Shown in pieces: positions 35,129 to 44,834 of a stretch of DNA of 64,000 bases. Position 1 is the stretch's first letter; each line of letters begins with the position of its first letter. Below the pieces are notes generated by a model. It did no database searches, had not been told where the DNA came from, and saw only the letters and a list, made by a program, of their open reading frames with translations. The stretch covers positions 3,038,001-3,102,000 of the forward strand of contig NZ_JBEJGX010000003.1 of NCBI RefSeq assembly GCF_040253635.1. Direction: 5' to 3'. Source of the stretch: Streptomyces sp. Edi2. GTDB taxonomy: Bacteria > Actinomycetota > Actinomycetes > Streptomycetales > Streptomycetaceae. A program made the position numbers and the translations under genes.

Positions 35129-37329
35129 TTGGTGAACTCCACTCCGGTCAGGTTGAGATAGACGTCCTCAAGGGTGGGGCGACGGGTCTCCACGTCTTGC
35201 AGGTCGACAACGGAGCCCAGAGCGGCGAGCACCTGGGAGACGGACTCGGTGCCGATCACCACATCGCTGCCGGATTCCTCGACGGTGAGCACACCGGACA
35301 GTGCTCTGGCAGCCTCGGGCGCGAGAAGGTCGGCGGGGAGGCAGATCCGGCTGGGGCCGCCGGCCTCACGGATGAGCTGCCGGGGCGTGTCCAGGGCTAT
35401 GACGGCGCCGGCCTGGATGATCGCCGTGCGGTCGCAAAGCTCCTCGGCCTCGTCGAGATGGTGGGTGGTGCACAGAATCGAGCAACCCTGGGCGCGGATC
35501 TCGCGCAGCAGCCCCCACAGGCCACGCCGTGCCTCGGGGTCCAGCGCGGCGGTGGGCTCGTCGAGGAAGAGCAGCTCGGGGCCGTGCACCAGAGCGGAGG
35601 CGATGGCTAGTCGCTGGCGTTGGCCACCGGAAAGCTTGGTCACCCGTACCGAGGCCGAGCTCGTCAGACTCACCTTCTCCAGCGCTTCGTCCGCAGCCGA
35701 GCGGGGCAGGCCGTAGAGCCCGGCCATGGTCTGCAGGTGTTCCAGCGCGGTGAGGTCGGGAAAGAATGAGGATGCCTGGGTTTGGATGCCGAGTCGGCGG
35801 TAGACCGCCATGCTGCGCGGCCAGGGGCTCTGACCGAAGAGGGTGACGGTTCCGGAGTCGGGGGTGCGCTGGCCCGAAAGGATCTCGACCAGCGTGGTCT
35901 TGCCCGCCCCGTTGGGGCCGAGGATGCCGAAGAATTCCCCTTTTCCCACGGCGAAAGAGGTACCGGCCACCGCGACCGTCTCTCCATATGACTTGCGCAG
36001 ATCCTGGACGACCAGCACCGGCTCGTCCGGGGATTGGGGTTTCACGAGGGGAACACTCCTTTGTCTGTTGCGTTGCGGAGACGTCCGGGCAGGGGGCTGC
36101 GGCGTACCTGCAGTCAGGCCATCAACCGGTTCTGCGGGCATCTCGCGGCGCCCTGTGGGGCGACGCCTCGCGACAGCGAGCGTTACAGCGGTCCACACGC
36201 CGCCGGCAGCCAGCGCGATCACCCGGATGATGCCGGACGTGAAGTGCACCACCAGCGAGACTGCGACAGTGGTGACCGCAAGCACGCTGACGGTGAACAA
36301 AGCTGCGTAGCCGCGGTAGATCCACCGCGCCCGCGGGCCGTACCCGGTCTCCCTCCGGCGGTTTCGCCGCAGGTAGGTCCAGGTCTGCGGGCCCAGATCA
36401 ATGACGTTCAAGGCATGTTCGAGCATCCGGTAGCCGTCCAGGGCGGGCAACGGAAGATAGTTGACCAAGGCCCGCAGCACGCCGATCACCAGCAGCGCGG
36501 AAAGACTGTCGTGGGTGATGTCGCCGGGCGGCAACAGCAGCCACACGGTGCAGAACGGCAGCAGGACCACGAGGTTCATCACTACCCCGACCGCCGCCGT
36601 GGCCACCCGCTGCCGACGGGAGGCCAGCACCAGGACGTCGTCGGCCTCGCAGTAGAACGCCACCATCGGCAACCGCCAACGCATACCGATGGCGGTGGCC
36701 CGGCCCCCGTAGTGATGACACCACAGTCCGTGCCCGACCTCGTGCAGTGCCGAGCTGCCCCACAGCAGGAAGCCGGCCAGCACTGCCAGTTCGGGGTGCC
36801 GGTAGAGCACCGGGACGTCGTCGAGGAGTTCCGACGTGTGCATCGCGAGCCACAGCAGCATGCCGCCGCAGAGCAGCAGGGTCACCACGGCCGCAGCAGG
36901 GGTGAAGGCCCAGCGCGTGTGTCGGTGCAGCCGTTTGAGCATCCGTTGCGGATCGCCCCAGTTCACCGAGCCGGTCCCTCGCCCGCGTGCACGGGTCGGC
37001 TCCGGGCCACGGGCCTCGGGGACAGGAGGTCGTCGGCCGCCTGCGTCGTCCAGGAAGGAGCGACGCCACAAAGTGGCCAGAATGGCCCCCCATCCCCGTT
37101 CGTCGATGACCCGGCCGAACGCCCGGGTGTACTCTTCACCGATCTCGGCCAGGCGGCGGGTACCGTCGAGCCGTTCGATGATGAAGCGCTCCTTGGGTCC
37201 GATCTCGAAGAACTGCCCGCTGGCACGGTCCTTGACCAGATGGACGGTACGTGTGCCGTGCAGCACAGCGGGTCCGATGACGAGGCCCGGTGCACGGCGT
37301 GGCCGGCCGTCGAGCAGTGCCGCGGTCAT
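35125..37329 (-). CDS. RRE - M50 metalloprotease - ABC ATPase fusion
   Basis: A 734-residue frame with three parts. Residues 15-95 resemble a PqqD/RRE winged helix (HLVKDRASGQFFEIGPKERF, IIERLDGTRRLAEIGEEY). Residues 140-390 are a membrane M50 site-2-protease-like domain with HEVGH near 197 and NYLPLPALDG near 297, completing the zinc site. Residues 425-734 are an ABC ATPase: GPNGAGKTT, LSGGQRQR, LLFLDEP. It may recognise the leader, cut it and drive export with the permease. GTG 36045 inside the frame has AAAGGAG upstream and could also give a free 306-residue ATPase. Confidence 0.88.
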   Translation of the reverse strand: MTAALLDGRPRRAPGLVIGPAVLHGTRTVHLVKDRASGQFFEIGPKERFIIERLDGTRRLAEIGEEYTRAFGRVIDERGWGAILATLWRRSFLDDAGGRRPPVPEARGPEPTRARGRGTGSVNWGDPQRMLKRLHRHTRWAFTPAAAVVTLLLCGGMLLWLAMHTSELLDDVPVLYRHPELAVLAGFLLWGSSALHEVGHGLWCHHYGGRATAIGMRWRLPMVAFYCEADDVLVLASRRQRVATAAVGVVMNLVVLLPFCTVWLLLPPGDITHDSLSALLVIGVLRALVNYLPLPALDGYRMLEHALNVIDLGPQTWTYLRRNRRRETGYGPRARWIYRGYAALFTVSVLAVTTVAVSLVVHFTSGIIRVIALAAGGVWTAVTLAVARRRPTGRREMPAEPVDGLTAGTPQPPARTSPQRNRQRSVPLVKPQSPDEPVLVVQDLRKSYGETVAVAGTSFAVGKGEFFGILGPNGAGKTTLVEILSGQRTPDSGTVTLFGQSPWPRSMAVYRRLGIQTQASSFFPDLTALEHLQTMAGLYGLPRSAADEALEKVSLTSSASVRVTKLSGGQRQRLAIASALVHGPELLFLDEPTAALDPEARRGLWGLLREIRAQGCSILCTTHHLDEAEELCDRTAIIQAGAVIALDTPRQLIREAGGPSRICLPADLLAPEAARALSGVLTVEESGSDVVIGTESVSQVLAALGSVVDLQDVETRRPTLEDVYLNLTGVEFTK

Positions 37330-38420
37330 CAGGCCACGCCTTCCGCTTCGGCACTCGGCTCCGTCAGTGCGCGTACCAGCACATGGGCCAGGTATGCCTC
37401 GTCGGTGAGGGTGATGTGCAGCCGGTTGTTGGTCATGTGCAGATAGGCGGAGAGCAGCCGCGCCGTGGCCTCGTCCGGGTCGGTGACGGTGACCCGGTGG
37501 GTGTGGTCCCAGGAAGGAAAGGCCAGCTGCCCCGAACGGGCCAGTGCGGCGATGCGCCGCCGCAGTTCGACACAGTGGGCGGCCCAGGAACCGAGCGAGC
37601 CTGGCAGGCGGTGGCCCTCGCCCTCCCGCACAGCGTTGCTGATGGCGGTGAACCGCTCGGAGACGGCGGCGGCCATGGGGTCGTAGTTGCGGTCGAAGTC
37701 GGAGCCGGAGACCAGGTCGGTGCCACGGAACGCGCTGTGCCAGTAGTCGCGGTAGCGCTCAAGGAAGCGAACGACGGCCGTGCCCTCGTCGAGGAAGACC
37801 GAGCACATCACCATCATGAGCTGGCCGGCATACCCGAGCAGAACGCTGCGCATGTGCAGGTTCATGACGGCTATGGAGTCGAGGACGAGGTCGGTGGAGC
37901 GGGTGAAGTGCCACTCTGCGAGGTCCACTCCGACCGGGCCGCCGTATTTGTCATACTCCGGCTCGTAGGCGGTCCAGTGGAAGGAGTTGTTGGCACGCAG
38001 CCGCATTCGGCCGTCCTCGCCGAGGTAGGCCTGGCGCTGCTCGTCGGTGTACTCCAGGTCGAAGAGGGTGTTGTAGAGGCCGAGGTAGAAGTCGGAGGTG
38101 ACCTCATAGAGCGAGGGACGGCGGCGCAGGAAAGCGGAGATGGCTTCCTCGGCCCTCGCTTTGACGGTGCTCCGCGCAGTGGCATCGGAAGGATTTACGA
38201 GCTTGAAGCGCACCCGTACGTGGGGTCCCTCAAGCCAGTAGTTGAGGAAGAAGTACTGACTGATCAGGCCCTCGGAGGTGAGCTCGGCGATGAGCGGCTT
38301 GATGCACGTGGTCAGCAGCGGGCGCGTGCTGCCGGCGTAGAAGACGTAGACCGCGAGCCATCGGTCGTCCACCGCGGGAACTCCCTCGGACGGCGGCATG
38401 GCAGGGGGGTAGGTGGTCAT
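37329..38420 (-). CDS. LanB elimination-domain protein (SpaB_C type)
   Basis: A 363-residue 'thiopeptide-type bacteriocin biosynthesis' protein. It contains RWLAVYVFYAGSTRPLLTTC, then SQYFFLNYWLEGPHVRVRFK, the conserved opening of split LanB elimination proteins such as TbtC and GodG. These remove glutamate from glutamylated Ser/Thr to leave Dha/Dhb. It overlaps its LanB partner by 4 bases and the next gene by one. It could instead be a [4+2] pyridine synthase of the same fold, but the elimination job is needed and no second copy is seen. Confidence 0.85.
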   Translation of the reverse strand: MTTYPPAMPPSEGVPAVDDRWLAVYVFYAGSTRPLLTTCIKPLIAELTSEGLISQYFFLNYWLEGPHVRVRFKLVNPSDATARSTVKARAEEAISAFLRRRPSLYEVTSDFYLGLYNTLFDLEYTDEQRQAYLGEDGRMRLRANNSFHWTAYEPEYDKYGGPVGVDLAEWHFTRSTDLVLDSIAVMNLHMRSVLLGYAGQLMMVMCSVFLDEGTAVVRFLERYRDYWHSAFRGTDLVSGSDFDRNYDPMAAAVSERFTAISNAVREGEGHRLPGSLGSWAAHCVELRRRIAALARSGQLAFPSWDHTHRVTVTDPDEATARLLSAYLHMTNNRLHITLTDEAYLAHVLVRALTEPSAEAEGVA

Positions 38421-41212
38421 CTCTCCTCACGGGGGTCGGGACGGCAGGGGGGCAGCGCGGTGAAGGTTTCCACCGCGATCTCGGTGATGTGGCTGCCGGC
38501 GCTCGACGTGGTGTGCAACGCGCCGGGGGCAGGGAGCATCTCGGTGACGGTCACCGACTCCACCTCGGAGGTCACCAAGTGTTCGAAGAGGTTCAGGGAC
38601 AGGCAGCTGTCGAAGTCGAGGTAGTGCGGCTTGTGCCGTCGTACGGGCGCTGGACCACCGGTGCCCGGCAGGGCCTCCGGCCGACGGTCGCGGAGGGTGA
38701 CGAACACCTGGGCTTCCATGCCGTGTTGCCGTCGCCAGTCCTGCCAGCGCAGGAACCAGCGGGCGGTGTCCTCCTCCGGCCGGCGCAACGGCAGCGCCTC
38801 AACCGGGACGGACCAGTGGCGTCTGCTGAGCACCACGCCGCCGTGTCGCACCCGGGGCCGACTGTGTACGCCGTCGGTGGCGGGGCCTTCCGGGACACCA
38901 CCCCAGGCATCGGGGGAGACCATGGCCGAGGGCGAGAGCAGGAGCAGGATGCGGGCCACCTCGGGCAGCGCCATCGGGACGAGGTAGCCGAAGTAGACAG
39001 GAATGACTTCCTGCCCCAGAGTGCGGGAAGTGAGCACCAGCCGGTCGGAGCCGGGGTCGTGGCTGAGGGTGAGGTCCTCCAGCGGGATGCGTGCGGCTTC
39101 GGGGGCGGTGCTGTGCTCGCCGGGGCAGACGATCTCATAGTCGGTCAGCCGGCCGTGCAGATTGAGGTTGGTACGTGCGGTACCTCCGGTAACTTCCGCG
39201 AAGACGGCGCCCTGCGGGCATAACCGCCCTTGCCAGGTACGCAGTTGTTCGGCGAGGCCGAGGTCGTCGAAGCCGTGGCTGAAGCGAGAGAAGGGGAAAA
39301 AGAGTCCGCCCCAAGAACGGTTGAGCACGGCCGGGCCGTCCGGGGTGGCCGACAGCTGTACGAAGTGGGCGGCCGGACGGAAGTCCGGGGCCAGTGGCCG
39401 GAGCTTTTCGTCGACAGCGGCGATAAAAGAGTCGTCGAGTTCGATCTCGGTGACGGCCTCACGTCCGGAACCGGATTCTTCCCAAAGGGCGGCCATCTGC
39501 TCGGCGAAGAGCCGCCGGGCCTCGTCCACAGCCGTGATCTCCGGTTGGTCGAGCCAGTTCTCCGCGGGCACATAGCTGCCGTCGTCGGCGAACGGCGTGC
39601 GGGCGGAGGAGACTCGGACGTACTGGTCGTAGATGTCTTCCTGGAAGTCGCTGACCAGGCCGAGCAGATCGGAGCAGGAGCCGCCGGGGCCGTAGCGGGC
39701 CAGGAAGAATCCGCGCAGGGTGAGCCGATGCGGCAGCGCCATGTCGAAGGCCGGCATGATCCGTGAGAGGGAAGCCAGGGAGCGGCCGATATGCCGCTGG
39801 AAGCACTCTGCATCGAGCGGCAGGGCTGCGGTAGCGGCCCGGGTGTCCTCGTATATCAGGGTGGGCGGCAGTGTGGCCTGCTGTTCCCACGTGTGATCAC
39901 GATGGACAGCGGCGAGGGTCTGCCGTACCTCGTCCAGAATCTGTCGACGTCCGGCGAGCGGGGCTCCACGGTAGGCCCGGACCAAGCCGCTGACATGGTT
40001 CAGTGCGTCGGCGATCCGGTCGGACCAGGAGCGTCCGAGGGAGCGCAGGTTATCGGCGAATCCGCGTACCGGGTCGGGGTGGTGAATGTCGACGGCGAGC
40101 GCGGGCACGGAGAGCAAGCCGAGCCGCAGCAGGGCGGCCAGATAACGGTCGCACTCCTCGGTGCCGGCCGCGACGCGCTGGGCGAAGCGGCCGAGCAACT
40201 CGTCGTAGCGCAGGGCCCGGCCGCCCTCGAAGAGAGCCATGAGCGCGTCCAGTCCTCCGCTGTGGCGTAGGAAGAACATGGTCTCGCTGACGGAGTCGAA
40301 GCTGGCGGTGACGGTATCGTCGCCTGTGGTGACGGTTCGGCGGACGTAGCGGATCCGATCGGTGTCGCTGGTCCAGCCGGTGACCAGGGTGACCGTCAGG
40401 TCGGGACGCAGCCGTGCGTCGGCGGTGATGAGTTCGCCGAGCCGGCCGAGGACGGCGATGTTGAGCTGGGTGTGATCGCTCCACCGGTCGTCCACAGCCA
40501 TGGCGAAGCCGTCGGTGTCGGCTGTCTGCTCGAACTCGCCGAGGGCGACACCGGTGAAGGAGCTGAACGGGCTGGTCTTGCAGGCGCTGCGGTAGATGTA
40601 CTCCAGTAATGAGCGTTCGATGCGCCGCTGTTTCTTGGAGAGCCGGGCGGTTGTGGGGGCGGTGCGCAGGTAGGCACCGATCTGCTCGTCGAGTGTGGGC
40701 GAGGCCAGCAGCAGCCCCTGACGCAGCCGTGGTTCTGCGGCGAGATCCTTGAGATGCTCTCGGGCGAGAGCGAGCTCCTCGTCGACTACCGGGTCGTTCA
40801 GCATGCGGTCCAGCTCGCGGTGGAGCTCCATCCACGCGTGCAGATCGGCGCCAACGACGCCGCCGATGCGGCCGGCCAGCTCTTCGCCGTTCCTGGGCAT
40901 CGCGCCGGTGAAGAGCTTGCGGCGGGCGTTGAGCAACTGTCGGCGGAAGCGACCGTCCTCGTTGGCCTTGACCAGGTCATGGAGCTCGTCGCTGAGCCGT
41001 GCGCCTTCGGCCAGCAGCCGGCGACTGGCCTGGGCCACGCGCTCGGCCCAGGCCCGCGAGCGGGGTTGGCGCAGGCCGGTGACGGCTTCGAAGGGGAGGC
41101 CGCCGACACGGGCCATGAAGCGCGGGCCGAACTGAGTGTCGTGCGACAGTACTGTCGTTTCCGGTGCAGGGACAGGGTGGGATGCGGTGGTCACGGTGTG
41201 GTTTCGCCTCAT
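38417..41212 (-). CDS. LanB-type Ser/Thr glutamylation protein
   Basis: A 931-residue lantibiotic dehydratase N-terminal (glutamylation) protein, the usual size for the split type (TbtB, GodF). Seen are RRIERSLLEYIYRSACKTSP, then FSSFTGVALGEF, and the later block PVYFGYLVPMALPEVARILL. It transfers Glu from glutamyl-tRNA to Ser/Thr of the core peptide. Its start overlaps the SagB stop by ATGA. Codon 202 is TTA (40607-40609), so translation partly depends on the rare leucyl tRNA bldA. Confidence 0.92.
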   Translation of the reverse strand: MRRNHTVTTASHPVPAPETTVLSHDTQFGPRFMARVGGLPFEAVTGLRQPRSRAWAERVAQASRRLLAEGARLSDELHDLVKANEDGRFRRQLLNARRKLFTGAMPRNGEELAGRIGGVVGADLHAWMELHRELDRMLNDPVVDEELALAREHLKDLAAEPRLRQGLLLASPTLDEQIGAYLRTAPTTARLSKKQRRIERSLLEYIYRSACKTSPFSSFTGVALGEFEQTADTDGFAMAVDDRWSDHTQLNIAVLGRLGELITADARLRPDLTVTLVTGWTSDTDRIRYVRRTVTTGDDTVTASFDSVSETMFFLRHSGGLDALMALFEGGRALRYDELLGRFAQRVAAGTEECDRYLAALLRLGLLSVPALAVDIHHPDPVRGFADNLRSLGRSWSDRIADALNHVSGLVRAYRGAPLAGRRQILDEVRQTLAAVHRDHTWEQQATLPPTLIYEDTRAATAALPLDAECFQRHIGRSLASLSRIMPAFDMALPHRLTLRGFFLARYGPGGSCSDLLGLVSDFQEDIYDQYVRVSSARTPFADDGSYVPAENWLDQPEITAVDEARRLFAEQMAALWEESGSGREAVTEIELDDSFIAAVDEKLRPLAPDFRPAAHFVQLSATPDGPAVLNRSWGGLFFPFSRFSHGFDDLGLAEQLRTWQGRLCPQGAVFAEVTGGTARTNLNLHGRLTDYEIVCPGEHSTAPEAARIPLEDLTLSHDPGSDRLVLTSRTLGQEVIPVYFGYLVPMALPEVARILLLLSPSAMVSPDAWGGVPEGPATDGVHSRPRVRHGGVVLSRRHWSVPVEALPLRRPEEDTARWFLRWQDWRRQHGMEAQVFVTLRDRRPEALPGTGGPAPVRRHKPHYLDFDSCLSLNLFEHLVTSEVESVTVTEMLPAPGALHTTSSAGSHITEIAVETFTALPPCRPDPREER

Positions 41213-42819
41213 CCGTTCTCGAACCGGCAGCCGGCGTGGCCGCCCCGCTCATGGCCGATCATGAGCATCAGCAGCGGCATCTCCCGGGTCTCGGTCAGCC
41301 CGAGTTCCTCCATGTAGGAGATGTTGTCGAAGCCCAGGGCGGCGCCACAGCCAATACCCAGTCCGGCAGCAGAGGTGTAGAGGGCCTGGGCGACGGCACC
41401 CGTCAGAGCGTTGATCAGGCGGTAGCCGCGCGGTCCGACGGCGTCGATGACGGCATCTCCGCGTATTACGGGAACGATGACGGCGGCTGCCTGCTCAACG
41501 TTGTAGTTGTTGAGGAAGTAATTGCGCTGCAGGAAGGTGCCGCAGCTGCCGGTCTTGACAGGCGCCAGGGCGGACTGCTTGGGGTCGTACTCGTAACTTC
41601 CCGGCTCGATGCCCTCGACGTGATTGACGAAGACGCAGAACTTGACCAGGCCGAGCCCCTGGTCTGCGGCCGGGGAAAGGTCGCAGGGCAGGGCGGCACC
41701 ACGTTCGGCGGCGGTCAGCAGGGATCCCAACTCCCCCCGGGAAAGGGCGCGTACGGAGGAGAAGCCGCCGAAGCTACTGCGGCGGCCCCGTAGAGCGTCT
41801 CCCAGGCTCACTTCGCCGAACTCGGCAGGTTCGAGCGGGATGCGCTCGGCGACGCGCGGTGGCAGGGCCCTGGCGGCCTCCAGGGTCTGCGCATCGGGCC
41901 GGAGACCGGCCCCGGTGAGGGTGTCGGTGTGGATGGCCTGAAGCGTCTCGAACTGCAGTACGGTGCGGGAGCGTTCCTCGTCGGTGTGCGTCACCGACGA
42001 GCGCGTCGGCACCGTGGCGGCGGGCCGTGGGAGACGGGTGCCCGCCCAAGCGAGCGGGACAACGGCGAAGATTCCCTCGTCATCGGGACGTACTCCGATG
42101 AGTTCACCCAACCGGGGCTCGTCGAACCAGAAGGCCGGCCGGATATCCAGTCCCCGGGCGCCCGACCACTGCCGCCAGCTCTGCGTAACGGTGCCGATAT
42201 CCATCGTGGTGGCGTGATAGCTGAAGCTGTTGTATTTGAAGGCGTTCTGCCAGAACTTCAGACCGAGCAGCATGAACTGGTCCGTGTCCACGGCCGGTTC
42301 GCCGCCGGCGGCCAGTGCCTCGGCAACCTGACCGCTGACGTCGCCACTGAGCAGCCGTTGCAGACCGTGGTGTGGGGAGCTGTAGTAGTAGACGCCGGGC
42401 GGGACAGGGGCGCTGGGACCGGCTACCCAGTAGATGCTCACCGGGTACAGACCGCCGCCGGAGGCTGTTCCACGGCTGAACTTGGCCGAGGAGTAGGACT
42501 GGATCTTGTCCAGATCGTCGTTGGCGTTGATCTCGATGCGGCGGCTGAGCCGGCCGTAGGATTCCAGGAGCATCCCGGAGAGCAGGTCCAGGGTGAAGCC
42601 TGCACTGCCGCCCTTGGCCGGCGGTGAGAAGGCATCGCGGAGCAGGGCGTCAGACTCCGGCACGCCGGCAGAGGTCACCGGCAGTTCGATGATGTCCAGT
42701 CCCCGGTAGAGCTTGGTCTGCCGGGGGGCATCGGCCCAGTCCGGCTGGAATCCGAGCGGTGGCATTCCGTCCCGTGCGCGGTGAAGCACGGCGTTGAGGT
42801 AGTCATGGGCGTAGGCCAC
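41209..42819 (-). CDS. SagB-type azoline dehydrogenase
   Basis: A 536-residue FMN-dependent dehydrogenase with two nitroreductase-like halves. The second half starts RRSSFGGFSSVRALSRGELG and ends with YTSAAGLGIGCGAALGFDNI, typical for SagB/ThcOx enzymes. The first half contains SSAKFSRGTASGGGLYPVSI. It oxidises thiazolines and oxazolines to thiazoles and oxazoles. GTG 42819 was taken as start because AAAGGA precedes it; the open frame extends 6 codons further. The gap to the upstream YcaO 2 gene is 65 bases, the largest within this run of enzymes. Confidence 0.92.
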   Translation of the reverse strand: MAYAHDYLNAVLHRARDGMPPLGFQPDWADAPRQTKLYRGLDIIELPVTSAGVPESDALLRDAFSPPAKGGSAGFTLDLLSGMLLESYGRLSRRIEINANDDLDKIQSYSSAKFSRGTASGGGLYPVSIYWVAGPSAPVPPGVYYYSSPHHGLQRLLSGDVSGQVAEALAAGGEPAVDTDQFMLLGLKFWQNAFKYNSFSYHATTMDIGTVTQSWRQWSGARGLDIRPAFWFDEPRLGELIGVRPDDEGIFAVVPLAWAGTRLPRPAATVPTRSSVTHTDEERSRTVLQFETLQAIHTDTLTGAGLRPDAQTLEAARALPPRVAERIPLEPAEFGEVSLGDALRGRRSSFGGFSSVRALSRGELGSLLTAAERGAALPCDLSPAADQGLGLVKFCVFVNHVEGIEPGSYEYDPKQSALAPVKTGSCGTFLQRNYFLNNYNVEQAAAVIVPVIRGDAVIDAVGPRGYRLINALTGAVAQALYTSAAGLGIGCGAALGFDNISYMEELGLTETREMPLLMLMIGHERGGHAGCRFENG

Positions 42820-42884
42820 GGCGCATGTCCTTTCCAAAAACTCGCGGGCGGTCGGTCGTAGGGGCGTCGGGGCAGGTGCGTCGG

Positions 42885-44834
42885 TCAGGGGAAGGGGTGC
42901 GGCGCCTGGTTGAGGTCAGCCTCGGTCAGGTCCCGATCGGCGAAGCCCGCCTCGCGGGGAGCGGTGCGCAGCCTGGGTGAGAGCAGCGCGCGCTGCCGGG
43001 ACCAGCCGAAGTCGATGGGCAGCAGCCCGGGGACGATCACACCAGCAGTGCTCAGCCCCCGCCTGCGCTGCAGCTCCAGGCTCTGGTCCACAGCGATGAC
43101 ATCGAAGCCGGCCTCGGCGAGCAGGCCCACGCATGCCTCTACGTCCTGGCGCAGATCGGGTGCAGGACGCAGCCGCTGGTCCAGATCGGCATAGGTCTCC
43201 TCCATCGAGCGCGTGCCGCGTTCGCCGAGCAGGAACTCCGCGTGCCGCCGCATTGCGGGCAACCCATAGAGCAACGGGTGATCGTGCAGGGCGAGCACCT
43301 GGTCGAAGTCGTCGACCATGGGCGCGAGCCGGTCGTGGTTCCAGGTGACCCGGCGTGGCAGCTGGGGCGCGTCAGTGGCGATCTCCACCAAGGCGGCTCG
43401 CAGTGCCTGTTCCGGACAGAGCCCGGCGCCGGCGCCGAAGGCGAGGGTGCCGCGGCCGCCGTCCGTCCGCTCTGCGACGGCGATGACCACGGGCACCCCG
43501 AAGGTGATCCGGGCGTCGAAGAACCGAGCGCGGTAGCCGTGCAGGGCCAGCCGGTCGATCAGACCGCGGGTGGTGGGCGAACGGCTGGTGGTGCCGTCGA
43601 TCTCGGGCAGCTGCAGGTTCGCGTACCAGGCAAGCAGGAAGGCATCGCGCTCGATGAGCTCTGTCAGCCCGAAATAGACCGCCTCGGTGAAGGTGCTGCC
43701 GGAGGCACAGCCGTTGGAGCACTCCTGGATGAAGCGGTCCGCCAGGGGTGCCGAGTGGTAGTAGCTGATCATCTCCGGTACCAGCACGGGTTCCCGATCC
43801 CGCAGTGAACGGCCCCAGACCCAGGGGATGGTGCGCTCGTCGGTGAAAGGCGCCACCCGGCGCGGATCCGCACGGTAGAACTCTTCGGAGTACATCCCGC
43901 AGGCGCGCGGGTCGAGCACCCTTCTGCCGGCCTCCCGTAGTTCCCGCAAGCTGGCCATGGTGCCGACGGTGCGGGCCCGCGAACGCATGCTCGCGTAACG
44001 CTCCAGCCCCTCCAGCAGACCGACCCGAGCACTGTCCCGGTAGGTGAGGGTGTGGCCGCCCCAGAAGGTCTCGTGCAGGTAAGAGCCGGAGCGCAGGTCC
44101 ATCCGTCCGTAGGTGGAGGCGGTGGTCGGCGAATCGTGCTCACGCACCACTGCGATCCCCAGCACCCCGCAGACCGGGTTGACCAGTTGCGCCTCGTCCA
44201 ATTCCAGCTCGTCCAGTGACTTCGACCGGAAGGAGTCCTCCGCCGGTTTCGGCGAGGAAATCAATTCGAGACCAGCGCAGTGGTCGTCGTCGGTGATGAC
44301 CTCGGTGCAGGTCTGGCACTCGGGATCGGCAAGGAGCACGAAGCCGCGCGAGCGCAGCGAGCGCATGTCCAGCAGCACCACTCGCGCCGAGGCAGCGGCG
44401 GTATCGCTGTCGCACCGGCCCGGGTCAGCGGCGAGCCGGCTCAGCAGCCGGCCGATGACCTCGACGGCGAACGGGGTGAAGTACGGCGAGCTACTCACCT
44501 CGACGGTGCGCCCGCCCAGCTCCAGCGCGTCCCGAAGTTCCTTGCTGCGCACCGATTGCCACCGGCGATTCAGGCACTGTCCGCACGGGCGCGGAACGCC
44601 GGGCCCGTGCACCGGTCCGAGGACGGCCAGGTGCCCGTAGAACCGCAGGGCGACAGTGGACTGGTGTGTGGCGGTGTCCGGTGGCGCGGCCAGCTCGTCG
44701 CGGACACCGAGCCGGGCGAAGTCGGCCTCGAGGCCGAGCTCACCAAGAACCGGAGCGAGGGAGGTACGCAGTGCGTCCCAGCCCTGCTCGGAGTGCGACT
44801 CGGCCTGCCGGGCCAGCAGCGCGGACCCGGTCAT
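42885..44834 (-). CDS. YcaO cyclodehydratase 2 (C-D fused type)
   Basis: A 649-residue paralogue of YcaO 1 with the same layout: CGQCLNRRWQ and CQTC zinc pairs in the N-terminal half, ATP-site block CSNGCASGSTFTEAVYFGLT then ELIERDAF, and the same PHPFP ending. It overlaps the F-protein stop by 4 bases. Two complete copies in one operon suggest a split of work, for example Cys versus Ser/Thr or precursor 1 versus 2. That is inference. Confidence 0.93.
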   Translation of the reverse strand: MTGSALLARQAESHSEQGWDALRTSLAPVLGELGLEADFARLGVRDELAAPPDTATHQSTVALRFYGHLAVLGPVHGPGVPRPCGQCLNRRWQSVRSKELRDALELGGRTVEVSSSPYFTPFAVEVIGRLLSRLAADPGRCDSDTAAASARVVLLDMRSLRSRGFVLLADPECQTCTEVITDDDHCAGLELISSPKPAEDSFRSKSLDELELDEAQLVNPVCGVLGIAVVREHDSPTTASTYGRMDLRSGSYLHETFWGGHTLTYRDSARVGLLEGLERYASMRSRARTVGTMASLRELREAGRRVLDPRACGMYSEEFYRADPRRVAPFTDERTIPWVWGRSLRDREPVLVPEMISYYHSAPLADRFIQECSNGCASGSTFTEAVYFGLTELIERDAFLLAWYANLQLPEIDGTTSRSPTTRGLIDRLALHGYRARFFDARITFGVPVVIAVAERTDGGRGTLAFGAGAGLCPEQALRAALVEIATDAPQLPRRVTWNHDRLAPMVDDFDQVLALHDHPLLYGLPAMRRHAEFLLGERGTRSMEETYADLDQRLRPAPDLRQDVEACVGLLAEAGFDVIAVDQSLELQRRRGLSTAGVIVPGLLPIDFGWSRQRALLSPRLRTAPREAGFADRDLTEADLNQAPHPFP

